Positions 1-7,085 of a stretch of DNA of 13,236 bases are shown one piece after another; the stretch's first letter is position 1, and every line of letters starts with the position of its first letter. Origin of the DNA: Rubrobacteraceae bacterium. Lineage in GTDB: Bacteria > Actinomycetota > Rubrobacteria > Rubrobacterales > Rubrobacteraceae. The stretch is from positions 1-13,236 of the forward strand of contig JACCSM010000016.1 of assembly GCA_013698525.1 (NCBI GenBank), given 5' to 3'. A program made the position numbers and the translations under genes. Below the pieces are notes generated by a model. It had not been told where the DNA came from and searched no databases. It was given only the letters and a program-made list of their open reading frames with translations.

Positions 1-106
1 CCTCTGCGGCAGGGGCGACGTAAATACCTACAGCGTCTTCGCCGAGACGAACCGCCAGATCATCTCCAAGACCGGGCGCGTCGGCTGCATCGTCCCCTCC
101 GGCATC
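1..106 (+). repeat. 106-bp exact direct repeat, copy 1
   Basis: Identical base for base to 811-916, with identity ending after GGCATC at 101-106. The 810-bp offset is a multiple of three, so both copies are read in the same frame of the methyltransferase. This copy encodes LCGRGDVNTYSVF...VPSGI, which belongs after the NPPW motif, yet here sits before it. It begins at the window edge, so the repeat may be longer. Confidence 0.95.
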
Positions 107-2734
107 CCGAACGACGCCTTCAAGCCCATCGAGGGCGACGACAAACAGCTTGCCAACGCCTACAAGAAGCGCAACCGCGAGGAGCGCAAGCAGTGGGAGG
201 CCGGGCAGCTAACCCTCTCCATGCGGACCCTCGATAACGAGCGGGAGGCCATCGAGCACGCCTACGCCGGGGTCGAGAGCGCTGGGGACGGGTCCGTCTC
301 CGAGGTCCGGGAGAAGGCTGCGCGCTACACGGCGCTCGAATCCTCCCCCGACCTCGACCACCTCCGCCTCATCCACGACGCCTGGTGCGCGGCGTTCGTG
401 TGGCCGAAGGCGAAGGGAGCGCCGGAGCCCATCACGCAGGAGGTCTTCGCCGACCTGACGCACCGTCCCGGTGCCCTACCAAGGGAGAGCTGGGAGGAGG
501 CCGAGCGCATAGGTGAGAGGTACGGCCTCTTCCACTGGCACCTGGAGTTCCCCGGCGTCTTCGATGGCGGAGCCGGGGGCGGCTTTGACGTGGTGCTCGG
601 TAACCCGCCGTGGGAGCGGATCAAGCTCCAGGAGCAGGAGTGGTTCGCTGCCCGCCGTCCCGAGATTGCTACCGCCCCCAACGCCGCCGCCCGCAAACGC
701 ATGATAAAGGCCCTCGTCGAAGACGACCCCGACCTCCACGCCGCCTTCCTCGAAGACCTCCGCAAGGCTGATGGTGAGAGCCACCTGATCCGGGACAGCG
801 GCCGTTTCCCCCTCTGCGGCAGGGGCGACGTAAATACCTACAGCGTCTTCGCCGAGACGAACCGCCAGATCATCTCCAAGACCGGGCGCGTCGGCTGCAT
901 CGTCCCCTCCGGCATCGCCACCGACAATACTACCAAGGAGTTCTTCGGCGACCTCGTGGATACGAAGACCCTCGCCAGCCTCTACGACTTCGAGAACCGC
1001 AACGGCATCTTCCCCGGCGTCCACCGCAGCTACAAGTTCTGCCTACTCACCGTGACGGGCAGAGACCGACCGGCGGAGGCGGCAGACTTCTCCTTCTTCG
1101 CCCTCGACGTTGCCGACCTCAAAGATCCAGAGCGCCGCTTTCCGCTCTCGGCGGAGGACATAAAGCTCCTCAACCCCAACACCCGCACCTGCCCGATCTT
1201 CCGCACCCGCCGCGACGCGGAAATCACCAGGTCCATCTATGGTCGAGTGCCGGTACTCTATGTAGAGAACTCGTCCAGTGATGACACGTGGGGCATTTGG
1301 ATTCGGCAGGGTCTGTATCACATGACAAATGACAGCAGCGCCGGATTTATTGAACCGCTTAATGACCATCAGTTTAATGAACCGATCGCTCTGATGGAAG
1401 GCAAGATGTTTGGACAGTACGATCACCATCTTGCCATATGGGATGAAAGGCGGGATGGTTACGTCAAGCCAGAACCCAAAATAAGATTCTCTACCGAAAC
1501 AGTGACCGAGTACGTTGTAGACAACAATGATCTGCAACGGCGAATCAGCGGCCAGAGATGGCAAGCAGAATGGTTCCTCGTATTCAGAAACATCGCTAGA
1601 GCAACAGATGAACGAACTATGATTTCAGCAATTGTTCCAAGAGTTGCTCCAGTTTACTCAATCCGGGTATTGTTTAGAGATAGCAGCAGTGCAGAAGTCT
1701 CATATTTACTATCTAACTTCAATTCCTTCATCTGCGACTATGTTGTAAGGCAGAAACTGGGTGGAGCTAACTTGTCGGATTACATAACGCATCAAGTTGC
1801 GATGTTGCCACCCAGCGCATACAACAACTTAGCCCCGTGGGGCAGAGATGCACCGTTGCGCGATTGGCTCGCCTCGCGCGTCCTCGAACTCTCCTACACA
1901 GCATGGGACCTGGAGCCCTTCGCCAGCGACCTCGGCTACGACGGCCCGCCGTTCCGCTGGGACCCCGAGCGCCGCTTTCTGCTCCGCTGCGAGCTGGACG
2001 CCGCCTTCTTCCACCTCTACGGCATCGGGCGCGACGACGCGGACTACATCATGGGGACCTTCCCCATCGTCAAGCGCAAGGACGAGGCCGCCCACGACGA
2101 GTACCGCACAAAGCGCGTCATCCTGGAGATCTACGACCAAATGTCCCGCGCCGCCCAAACCGGCCAGCCCTACCAGACCCTCCTCGACCCGCCGCCAGCG
2201 CAGCAAGCCCCCGGCGCGAGCGAACCCGGCCCGGCCACCGTCACGCCCCTGCGCCCCCGGCCAAGCCATCGCCCCGAACGCCGGGACGAGCGCCCCGCCC
2301 GAGAAGAGCTTCCATCTTACGACCACGCCGCCGAAGAAAGATCCAGCTACGAGCCCAAACTCCCAGACCACCATGCCCCTGAGCCCGAAGAACAGCCTGA
2401 CGCCGCTCCCGAAACCGCTCCGGCAGACAAGCTTCGCTCCACAACCGGCGCACCGCAGCACCAGACCCCAGACGAGCCCCAGGATGCTATTGCTCAACCC
2501 AACGCGCCCGAGATCCCAAACCTCTACGAAGCCGCTCTCGCCCTCAACGCCTGCGTCCCCGACGGCCAGAAAATCGAGTGCGAGGCTCTGCTCGCTAACG
2601 CTGCCCGCGAGCTTGGCCACCCCAGCCTGACAAAAAAGGTTCGCCGAGCCCTCAACCAGGCCCTGAAAGCCGAGCACAACAAAGGCCGACTCCGCACCGA
2701 CTGGAAGCTCGTTTGGAAATCGAGGAAGAAGTAG
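2..2734 (+). CDS. Eco57I-type N6-adenine DNA methyltransferase, 5' partial
   Basis: The frame is open from base 2 to the TAG at 2732-2734, giving 910 residues with the N-terminus missing. The adenine methyltransferase motif IV NPPW lies at residues 201-204 (602-613) in the context FDVVLGNPPWERIK. After it come GRGDVNTYSVFAE, VPSGIATD and FENRNGIFPGVHRSYKF, typical of large Eco57I-like methylases of type IIG or phage-defence systems. These proteins methylate adenine in DNA using S-adenosylmethionine; the SAM-binding motif I should lie in the missing N-terminal part. Bases about 1236-1850 are far poorer in GC and probably encode the target-recognition domain. A Pro/Glu/Ala-rich linker (about 2160-2500) leads to a basic C-terminal domain of about 75 residues. 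The ATG at 221 is not the true start: it has no ribosome-binding site and family-like sequence (DAFKPIEGDDK) continues upstream. Bases 1-106 duplicate 811-916, so the extreme 5' end is suspect. Whether this is a restriction enzyme, a BREX/DISARM-like component or an orphan methylase cannot be told. Confidence 0.85.
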   Translation, partial: LCGRGDVNTYSVFAETNRQIISKTGRVGCIVPSGIPNDAFKPIEGDDKQLANAYKKRNREERKQWEAGQLTLSMRTLDNEREAIEHAYAGVESAGDGSVSEVREKAARYTALESSPDLDHLRLIHDAWCAAFVWPKAKGAPEPITQEVFADLTHRPGALPRESWEEAERIGERYGLFHWHLEFPGVFDGGAGGGFDVVLGNPPWERIKLQEQEWFAARRPEIATAPNAAARKRMIKALVEDDPDLHAAFLEDLRKADGESHLIRDSGRFPLCGRGDVNTYSVFAETNRQIISKTGRVGCIVPSGIATDNTTKEFFGDLVDTKTLASLYDFENRNGIFPGVHRSYKFCLLTVTGRDRPAEAADFSFFALDVADLKDPERRFPLSAEDIKLLNPNTRTCPIFRTRRDAEITRSIYGRVPVLYVENSSSDDTWGIWIRQGLYHMTNDSSAGFIEPLNDHQFNEPIALMEGKMFGQYDHHLAIWDERRDGYVKPEPKIRFSTETVTEYVVDNNDLQRRISGQRWQAEWFLVFRNIARATDERTMISAIVPRVAPVYSIRVLFRDSSSAEVSYLLSNFNSFICDYVVRQKLGGANLSDYITHQVAMLPPSAYNNLAPWGRDAPLRDWLASRVLELSYTAWDLEPFASDLGYDGPPFRWDPERRFLLRCELDAAFFHLYGIGRDDADYIMGTFPIVKRKDEAAHDEYRTKRVILEIYDQMSRAAQTGQPYQTLLDPPPAQQAPGASEPGPATVTPLRPRPSHRPERRDERPAREELPSYDHAAEERSSYEPKLPDHHAPEPEEQPDAAPETAPADKLRSTTGAPQHQTPDEPQDAIAQPNAPEIPNLYEAALALNACVPDGQKIECEALLANAARELGHPSLTKKVRRALNQALKAEHNKGRLRTDWKLVWKSRKK
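811..916 (+). repeat. 106-bp exact direct repeat, copy 2 (native position)
   Basis: Second copy of bases 1-106. Here the encoded segment follows the NPPW region and runs on into ATDNTTKEFFGDLV, the order expected for the family, so this is taken as the native location. The two copies diverge from base 917 onward. Confidence 0.95.
1236..1850 (+). other. Low-GC island: probable target-recognition domain of the methyltransferase
   Basis: By hand count, 24 of 60 bases are G or C at 1621-1680 against 45 of 60 at 1921-1980. The reading frame passes through unbroken, but codon choice changes to A/T-rich codons. In large N6 methylases the region after the catalytic domain is the target-recognition domain, which reads the DNA site and is often exchanged between alleles. 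The boundaries are approximate; the assignment as recognition domain is inference from position and composition. Confidence 0.55.
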
Positions 2735-2753
2735 GGGAGAGTCCGGCGACAAG

Positions 2754-3013
2754 GTGGTGGGCGATGACATCAATCGTCTCAACGCAAGAGTGCGTCTTGC
2801 ACAAGCTTTCAGGCCATGACACTCGACGGCTACAGTGAAGATGCTACGCTCGGCTACACTGACTATCTGAAAGTGTTCTTGACTCACTCCGCTCTGGAGC
2901 GGTTCAAAAAGGCGTCGTCCCACGTTTGCGTCCCGACTCCCGGCCCAAAAGAAACCGGTCTCCCTCCCGGATATCGGCAACCTCGCGGCTCTCTTGACAC
3001 AAGAATAAAGTAG
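2754..3013 (+). pseudogene. Frameshifted remnant of a small unknown gene
   Basis: A possible GTG start at 2754 follows the GGGGAGAG at 2733-2740. It opens a frame reading GDDINRLNARVRLAQAFR up to 2813 and then stops at once. The frame that begins two bases later (ATG 2816) continues naturally as MTLDGYSEDATLGYTDYLKV and on to 3013. Restoring one base at about 2813-2815, for example AGGGCC in place of AGGCC, gives one continuous peptide. After ALERFKK (about 2915) the sequence becomes Pro/Gly/Ser-rich and looks unrelated, so the gene is probably also truncated at its 3' end. It lies 19 nt after the methyltransferase and may have been its partner. No family could be named. The alternative is a genuine 65-residue protein starting at 2816, but no good ribosome-binding site precedes that ATG. 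Confidence 0.45.
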
Positions 3014-3022
3014 GAATAGATT
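2994..3022 (+). promoter_or_regulatory. Sigma-70-type promoter of the inositol operon
   Basis: A perfect -35 box TTGACA (2994-2999) is followed after exactly 17 nt by TAGATT (3017-3022), four of six matches to TATAAT. Transcription would start near 3029-3030, about 43 nt before the regulator's ATG. The A/T-rich patch from 3001 to 3055 stands out from the GC-rich surroundings. No other promoter this good is apparent further along the operon. Confidence 0.7.
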
Positions 3023-3035
3023 AAGGTAATAATGT

Positions 3036-3056
3036 CTTTACATTGAGGATGTAAAG
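3036..3056 (+). promoter_or_regulatory. Perfect inverted repeat, candidate GntR operator
   Basis: CTTTACAT (3036-3043), spacer TGAGG (3044-3048), ATGTAAAG (3049-3056): the 8-bp arms are exact reverse complements. It lies a few bases past the predicted transcription start and before the ribosome-binding site of the GntR gene, where a bound repressor would block RNA polymerase. GntR/HutC dimers bind interrupted palindromes of about this size. Autoregulation and control of the whole operon is inference. I saw no second copy upstream of the other genes. Confidence 0.65.
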
Positions 3057-3072
3057 GCGGGGAAGGGATCAG

Positions 3073-3816
3073 ATGATTGATGCACTTGCGGGGGTAAGGC
3101 TGGTCCACGGCAGCCCGGTGCCACTGTACCATCAGGCGGCGCAGGCTCTGGAGGCTGCCATCGAGGATGGCCGGTTGCCGAGGGGGAGCAAGCTCGGGGG
3201 CGAGGTGGAGTTGGCGACGCGGTTGGGGATCAGCCGCCCTACGATGCGGGCGGCGATGAAACAACTCGTGGACAAGGGTTTGCTCGTCCGGAGGCGGGGC
3301 ATCGGGACCATGGTCGCGCCCATGCCGGTGAGGCGGTCGGTTGCCTTGACCAGCCTGTATGACGACCTCAAGGAGGCGGGGAGGGAGCCGCGGACCCGGC
3401 TTCTCTCGCTGGAGAGGGTCCCGTGTCCGCCGGACGTGGCCGAGCACCTGGGGCTCGAACCCAACGCCACCGTGCTGCGGTTCGACAGGCTGCGGGTGGC
3501 GGGGTCGGACCCCATCGCGCTCATGCACAACGTCGTGCCGGATGGGTTGTTGGAGATCGAGGAGAAGGACCTGGAGCGGATCGGGCTGTACGAGATCTTC
3601 CGGGGAGCCGGGATCGCGCCCAACATCGCGACGCAACGGGTGGGGGCTCGCAAGGCTGGTGCCGAGGAGGCCGAGCTCCTGGAGGTGGAGCCGGGCGACC
3701 CGGTGTTGACCATGACCCGCATAGCGTACGACACCGACGGGCGGCCCATAGAGTACGGCTCGCACAGCTACCCGGCCGAGTCCCACTGGTTCGAGATGAT
3801 GCGGGTGGATCTGTAA
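3073..3816 (+). CDS. GntR-family regulator, HutC type (HTH + UTRA)
   Basis: 247 residues. The N-terminal winged helix-turn-helix runs over about residues 12-78: PLYHQAAQALEAAIEDG, LATRLGISRPTMRAAMKQL, then the wing GLLVRRRGIGTMV. The loop that commonly reads LPSE here reads LGGE. Residues about 95-240 form a UTRA ligand-binding domain (VLRFDRLRVAGSDPIAL, DPVLTMTRIAYDTDGRPIEY), the HutC-subfamily effector fold that binds small metabolites. The ATG at 3073 is preceded by GGGGAAGGGA. Being first behind the promoter and palindrome, it most likely represses the inositol genes and itself, released by inositol or a catabolic intermediate. This is analogous in role to, but a different family from, the DeoR-type IolR of Bacillus. 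The ligand is not known from the sequence. Confidence 0.9.
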   Translation: MIDALAGVRLVHGSPVPLYHQAAQALEAAIEDGRLPRGSKLGGEVELATRLGISRPTMRAAMKQLVDKGLLVRRRGIGTMVAPMPVRRSVALTSLYDDLKEAGREPRTRLLSLERVPCPPDVAEHLGLEPNATVLRFDRLRVAGSDPIALMHNVVPDGLLEIEEKDLERIGLYEIFRGAGIAPNIATQRVGARKAGAEEAELLEVEPGDPVLTMTRIAYDTDGRPIEYGSHSYPAESHWFEMMRVDL

Positions 3817-3909
3817 GCAAGAGTTCCACGTCGGGTGGGGACCCGGCGCAGCAAGACCAAGTGCAAATGACCGTCTGGCAAAGACAGGACGGCTGGGGAA
3901 AGGGGAAGC

Positions 3910-6900
3910 GTGGCGAGAGAGATCGGCATAGGAACGGTCAGCTTGGGGTGGATGGGCCAACTGCACACGCGGGCTTATCGTCGTCTGTTCGACCATTACC
4001 CCGAATGCGAGCTCGAACCGAGGCTCGTCATAGCGGCCGATGTGGTCGAAGACCGGGCGCGGGACAGCGTCGAACGCCTCGGGTACGAGAGTTGGACCAC
4101 CGACTGGCGGGAGGTCATCGAACACCCAGAGGTCGAGGCGGTAAGCATCGCCGCGCCGAACTACTTGCATAAGGAAGTCGCCGTCGCGGCGGCACGGGCT
4201 GGCAAGCACATCTGGCTGGAAAAGCCGTGCGGAAGGTATCCGTCCGAGACGTTCGAGATCGGACGCGCGGTCGAAGAGGCCGGGGTCAGGAGTATGATCG
4301 GCTTGATGTACCGCCACGCCCCGGCGGTGGAGTACGCGAAGGAGCTCATCGCGGCTGGGGAGCTAGGGGAGATCACGCACTACAGGGGCTACTTCCTCGC
4401 CGACTATGCCAGCGACCCGAACGGTGCCCTGACCTGGCGATATAAGCAAGAGGGCGCGGGCCTCGGGGTGCTCGGGGACATCATGCCCCACACGGTGGAC
4501 ATGGCCCAGAACCTCCTCGGTCCCATCGAGAGTGTCTCGGCCCAGATGGAGACCTTTATCCGGGAGAGGCCGGAGGCGCCGGAGGGAATGGGAACGGGCC
4601 ACTTCGTGGTCCAAGACGGAGAGATGGGGACGGTGGAGAACGAGGACTACGTGGGCGGCCTCGTTCGGTTCGAGAACGGCGCCCGCGGGACGATAGAGAA
4701 CAGCCGGACCTGCATCGGGCCGCACGTCAGGATGAGCTTCGAGGTCAACGGCACGCGCGGCACCCTATCCTGGGACTTCCAGCGCCTCAACGAGCTGGAA
4801 CTGTACAGGCCGGACGGGACGAGCGACCGAGGCTACAGGACGGTCCACGCCGCGCCCGGCATGGGGGACTTCGCCAACTTCCAACCCGGCGCGGGCATCT
4901 CGATGGGCTACGACGACTTGAAGGTCGTCGAGGCCGAGCGGTTCCTCTCCTCCATAGCAGACGGCCGCCAGCGAGCGGCGAGCATCCACGACATCGTCTC
5001 GACTATGCGGGTCGTGAACGCGATAGACCGTTCGTGCGACACGGGCCGCTGGGAGGACGTCGGGGAGTTCGCTGAAGCGTCTGACCTGCAGGCGACGACG
5101 GGCGCGCCGGATCAAGGGCGAAGCGTGAACGGGCCAGACCTCGTCTGCATCGGACGCACCAGCGTGGACCTCTACGCCGAGCAAGACGGGTCAAAATTGG
5201 AAGATGTCCAATCCTTCCGCAAGTACGTGGGCGGGAGCGCGACGAACATCGCGGTCGGCACGGCCCGGCTCGGGGTAAAGAGCGCCATGCTCACTCGCAT
5301 CGGAGACGAGCACATGGGACGCTTCGTGCGGAAGACCCTGGCCGCGAACGGGGTTGACGTTAGCCAGGCCCGGTCGGACCCGGAGAAGCTCACGCCCTAC
5401 GTCCTGCTCGCCGTTCGGGCGATAGAGGATTTCCCCAGGATCTTCGCCTACGGTGACGCCGCCGACCTCGCCATTGAGGAAGAAGACGTGGCCCCCGAGT
5501 TCATAGCCTCCTCCAAAGCGCTGCTCGTAACGGGTACGCCCTTCTCGCGGCCAGGGGCCAGGGCCGCTTCCGCAAAGGCGATAGACGCGGCGCGGCAGAG
5601 CGAAACGAAGGTAGTTTTCGACCTGGACTACCGCCCCGTCTTCTGGGGCGTGGCCTCCCACGAGCAGGGCGGGGAGATGTTCGTCGCCAGCGAGGAGGTT
5701 ACTGAGGTCTACCGCTCCGTGCTGCCGGACTGCGATCTCGTCGTCGGCACCGAAGAAGAAATCAGGATCGCCGGCGGCTCGACGGACACCCACGAGGCGC
5801 TCCTGAGCATCCGTGGCCTCTCCGAAGCGACCATCGTGCTCAAGGTTGGCGCGATGGGGGCGATAGTCTTCCCCGGAGACATACCGGAAGACCTCGAAGA
5901 CGGTGTCAAGGTTCCGGGCTTCCCAGTGGAGGTGTTCAACTCCGTGGGCGCGGGAGATGCCTTCATGAGCGGTTTCCTGAGCGGCTGGCTGCGCGAGGAG
6001 CCGCTGGAGGAGTGCCTGCGCCTCGGCAACGCCTGCGGTGCCATCGTCGTCTCCCGGCACGGATGCTCCCCGGCCATGCCGACAAGCGAGGAGCTGGAGT
6101 ATTTCCTGGAGCTTGAGGAGAAGCCGCGGCGTCTGCGCGAAGACGGATGGCTGGATCACCTCCACCGGGCGACGACCCGCAACGACCCGGAGGAGTTGCG
6201 GGTGCTGGCCGTGGACCACCGCTGGCAGCTCGAAGAAGCGGCCGACGAGCTCGGGGTTGATCGCGGGTGCCTGCGGGAGCTCAAGGTGCTTCTGGGGCGT
6301 GCGTTCCGGCGCGTGGTCGAAAAAGACGAGGCGGCCGGCGTGTTGCTCGACGACGTCTACGGGGACAAGGCGTTGGAAGAATTGACGGGGAGTGGGGCTT
6401 GGATCTCCCGGGCCGTCGAGGTGGCGAAGAGCCGACCAGTCGAGTTCGTCGGCGGGCCGAACATCGCCGCCACCCTGCGCGCCTGGCCCGAGGAGCACGT
6501 CGTCAAGTGCAACCTGTACATGCACCCGGAAGACGACGCGGAGACGAGGAAGATCCAGGAGCAGAGGGTCATCCAACTCTACGACGCCTGCCTTGCGAAC
6601 GACCGGCAACTGCTGCTGGAGGTCCAGGCGACGCCGGGGACCAGTTACGACGGTGACAGCGTGGCGGAGTTGCTGGAGCAGTTCTACGAGATCGGGGTGC
6701 GTCCGGAGTGGTGGAAGATACCGCCGAATCCGGCCCCTGCGGTCTGGGCCAGGATCGGGGACGTTGTCAGGAAGCACGACCCGTACTGCGCGGGGCTGCT
6801 CGTACTCGGGCAGGCGATGGAAGAGGAGAAGCTCGCCGAGAGCTTCGCCGCCGCTGCCTCCGAGCCGTTGTGTCGAGGGTTTGCCATCGGCCGGTCCATC

Positions 6901-7044
6901 TATGGCGAGCCGGGCCGCCGCTGGCTGGCCGGCGAGATAGACGACGAGGAACTGGTCTCCTCGGTCGCTGAGAGGTACGGGCGCATGAACGCGCTCTGGC
7001 AAAACAGGAGCGAGCAGCACGCACGGCAGGGTGAGGCGGGATGA
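3910..7044 (+). CDS. iolC: Dehydrogenase-IolC kinase-DUF2090 aldolase, apparent three-domain protein
   Basis: 1044 residues from GTG 3910 (GGGGAA just upstream). Residues 1 to about 395 are a Gfo/Idh/MocA NAD(P)-dependent dehydrogenase: nucleotide-binding loop SLGWMG, EKP at 104-106, and D190/H194 in LGDIMPHTVDM, matching the Lys-Asp-His catalytic set of inositol dehydrogenases. Residues about 406-735 are a PfkB kinase, 5-dehydro-2-deoxygluconokinase (IolC): GGSATNIAVGTARLG near the start and GAGDAF at 680-685, where D683 is the catalytic base. Residues about 745-1030 are DUF2090 (LAVDHRWQLEE, VVKCNLYMHPEDD, WWKIPPNP), which in IolC-DUF2090 proteins is annotated as 5-dehydro-2-deoxyphosphogluconate aldolase, giving dihydroxyacetone phosphate and malonate semialdehyde. 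The kinase-aldolase pairing is known; the dehydrogenase in front is unusual. A GTGA at 5125-5128 suggests two ancestral genes joined by an indel. The first glycine of the usual GxGxxG is Ser. Confidence 0.88.
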   Translation: MAREIGIGTVSLGWMGQLHTRAYRRLFDHYPECELEPRLVIAADVVEDRARDSVERLGYESWTTDWREVIEHPEVEAVSIAAPNYLHKEVAVAAARAGKHIWLEKPCGRYPSETFEIGRAVEEAGVRSMIGLMYRHAPAVEYAKELIAAGELGEITHYRGYFLADYASDPNGALTWRYKQEGAGLGVLGDIMPHTVDMAQNLLGPIESVSAQMETFIRERPEAPEGMGTGHFVVQDGEMGTVENEDYVGGLVRFENGARGTIENSRTCIGPHVRMSFEVNGTRGTLSWDFQRLNELELYRPDGTSDRGYRTVHAAPGMGDFANFQPGAGISMGYDDLKVVEAERFLSSIADGRQRAASIHDIVSTMRVVNAIDRSCDTGRWEDVGEFAEASDLQATTGAPDQGRSVNGPDLVCIGRTSVDLYAEQDGSKLEDVQSFRKYVGGSATNIAVGTARLGVKSAMLTRIGDEHMGRFVRKTLAANGVDVSQARSDPEKLTPYVLLAVRAIEDFPRIFAYGDAADLAIEEEDVAPEFIASSKALLVTGTPFSRPGARAASAKAIDAARQSETKVVFDLDYRPVFWGVASHEQGGEMFVASEEVTEVYRSVLPDCDLVVGTEEEIRIAGGSTDTHEALLSIRGLSEATIVLKVGAMGAIVFPGDIPEDLEDGVKVPGFPVEVFNSVGAGDAFMSGFLSGWLREEPLEECLRLGNACGAIVVSRHGCSPAMPTSEELEYFLELEEKPRRLREDGWLDHLHRATTRNDPEELRVLAVDHRWQLEEAADELGVDRGCLRELKVLLGRAFRRVVEKDEAAGVLLDDVYGDKALEELTGSGAWISRAVEVAKSRPVEFVGGPNIAATLRAWPEEHVVKCNLYMHPEDDAETRKIQEQRVIQLYDACLANDRQLLLEVQATPGTSYDGDSVAELLEQFYEIGVRPEWWKIPPNPAPAVWARIGDVVRKHDPYCAGLLVLGQAMEEEKLAESFAAAASEPLCRGFAIGRSIYGEPGRRWLAGEIDDEELVSSVAERYGRMNALWQNRSEQHARQGEAG
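5114..5128 (+). promoter_or_regulatory. Candidate internal ribosome-binding site and GTG start for IolC-DUF2090
   Basis: AAGGG at 5114-5118 lies 6 nt before GTG at 5125. That GTG begins VNGPDLVCIGRTSVDLY, exactly where a stand-alone IolC would start, and would give a 639-residue protein ending at 7044. TGA at 5126-5128 overlaps it in another frame, the same GTGA arrangement used at the iolG/iolE junction (8138-8141). IolC-DUF2090 may therefore be made separately, in addition to or instead of the fused protein. Confidence 0.5.
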
Positions 7045-7085
7045 CCGTCCCGTCAGGCAAGCACACTGAACAGAAGGGGGACTAA
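7041..7085 (+). other. 14-codon ORF coupled to neighbours on both sides
   Basis: ATG 7041 overlaps the TGA stop of the preceding gene (ATGA), reads MTVPSGKHTEQKGD and stops with TAA at 7083-7085, directly before the iolG GTG at 7086 and in the same frame. A purine-rich GGCGGG precedes it. It may be a translational-coupling leader, an ancestral N-terminal extension of IolG cut off by a stop, or chance. No function is claimed. Confidence 0.25.

Noticed and set aside
221..223. ATG at 221 as the methyltransferase start
   Set aside because: There is no ribosome-binding site, and family-like sequence continues upstream in frame to about base 107.
1829..2980. Minus-strand ORF of 383 codons across the end of the methyltransferase and the pseudogene region
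   Set aside because: It is valine/glycine/alanine low complexity opposite the Pro-rich linker and has no domain or ribosome-binding site support.
3871..3892. Weak hairpin (CCGTC/GACGG arms) between the GntR gene and the dehydrogenase
   Set aside because: The stem is short with a 12-nt loop and has no T-tract, so I do not call it a terminator or attenuator.
2884..4317. Long minus-strand ORF of 477 codons across the regulator and the start of the dehydrogenase
   Set aside because: It lies opposite two well-supported genes, is rich in Arg/Pro/His typical of GC-rich antisense frames, and shows no recognisable domain.
5191..7020. Minus-strand ORF of 609 codons opposite the kinase-aldolase region
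   Set aside because: The plus strand has clear PfkB and DUF2090 motifs throughout; the minus frame is a compositional shadow.
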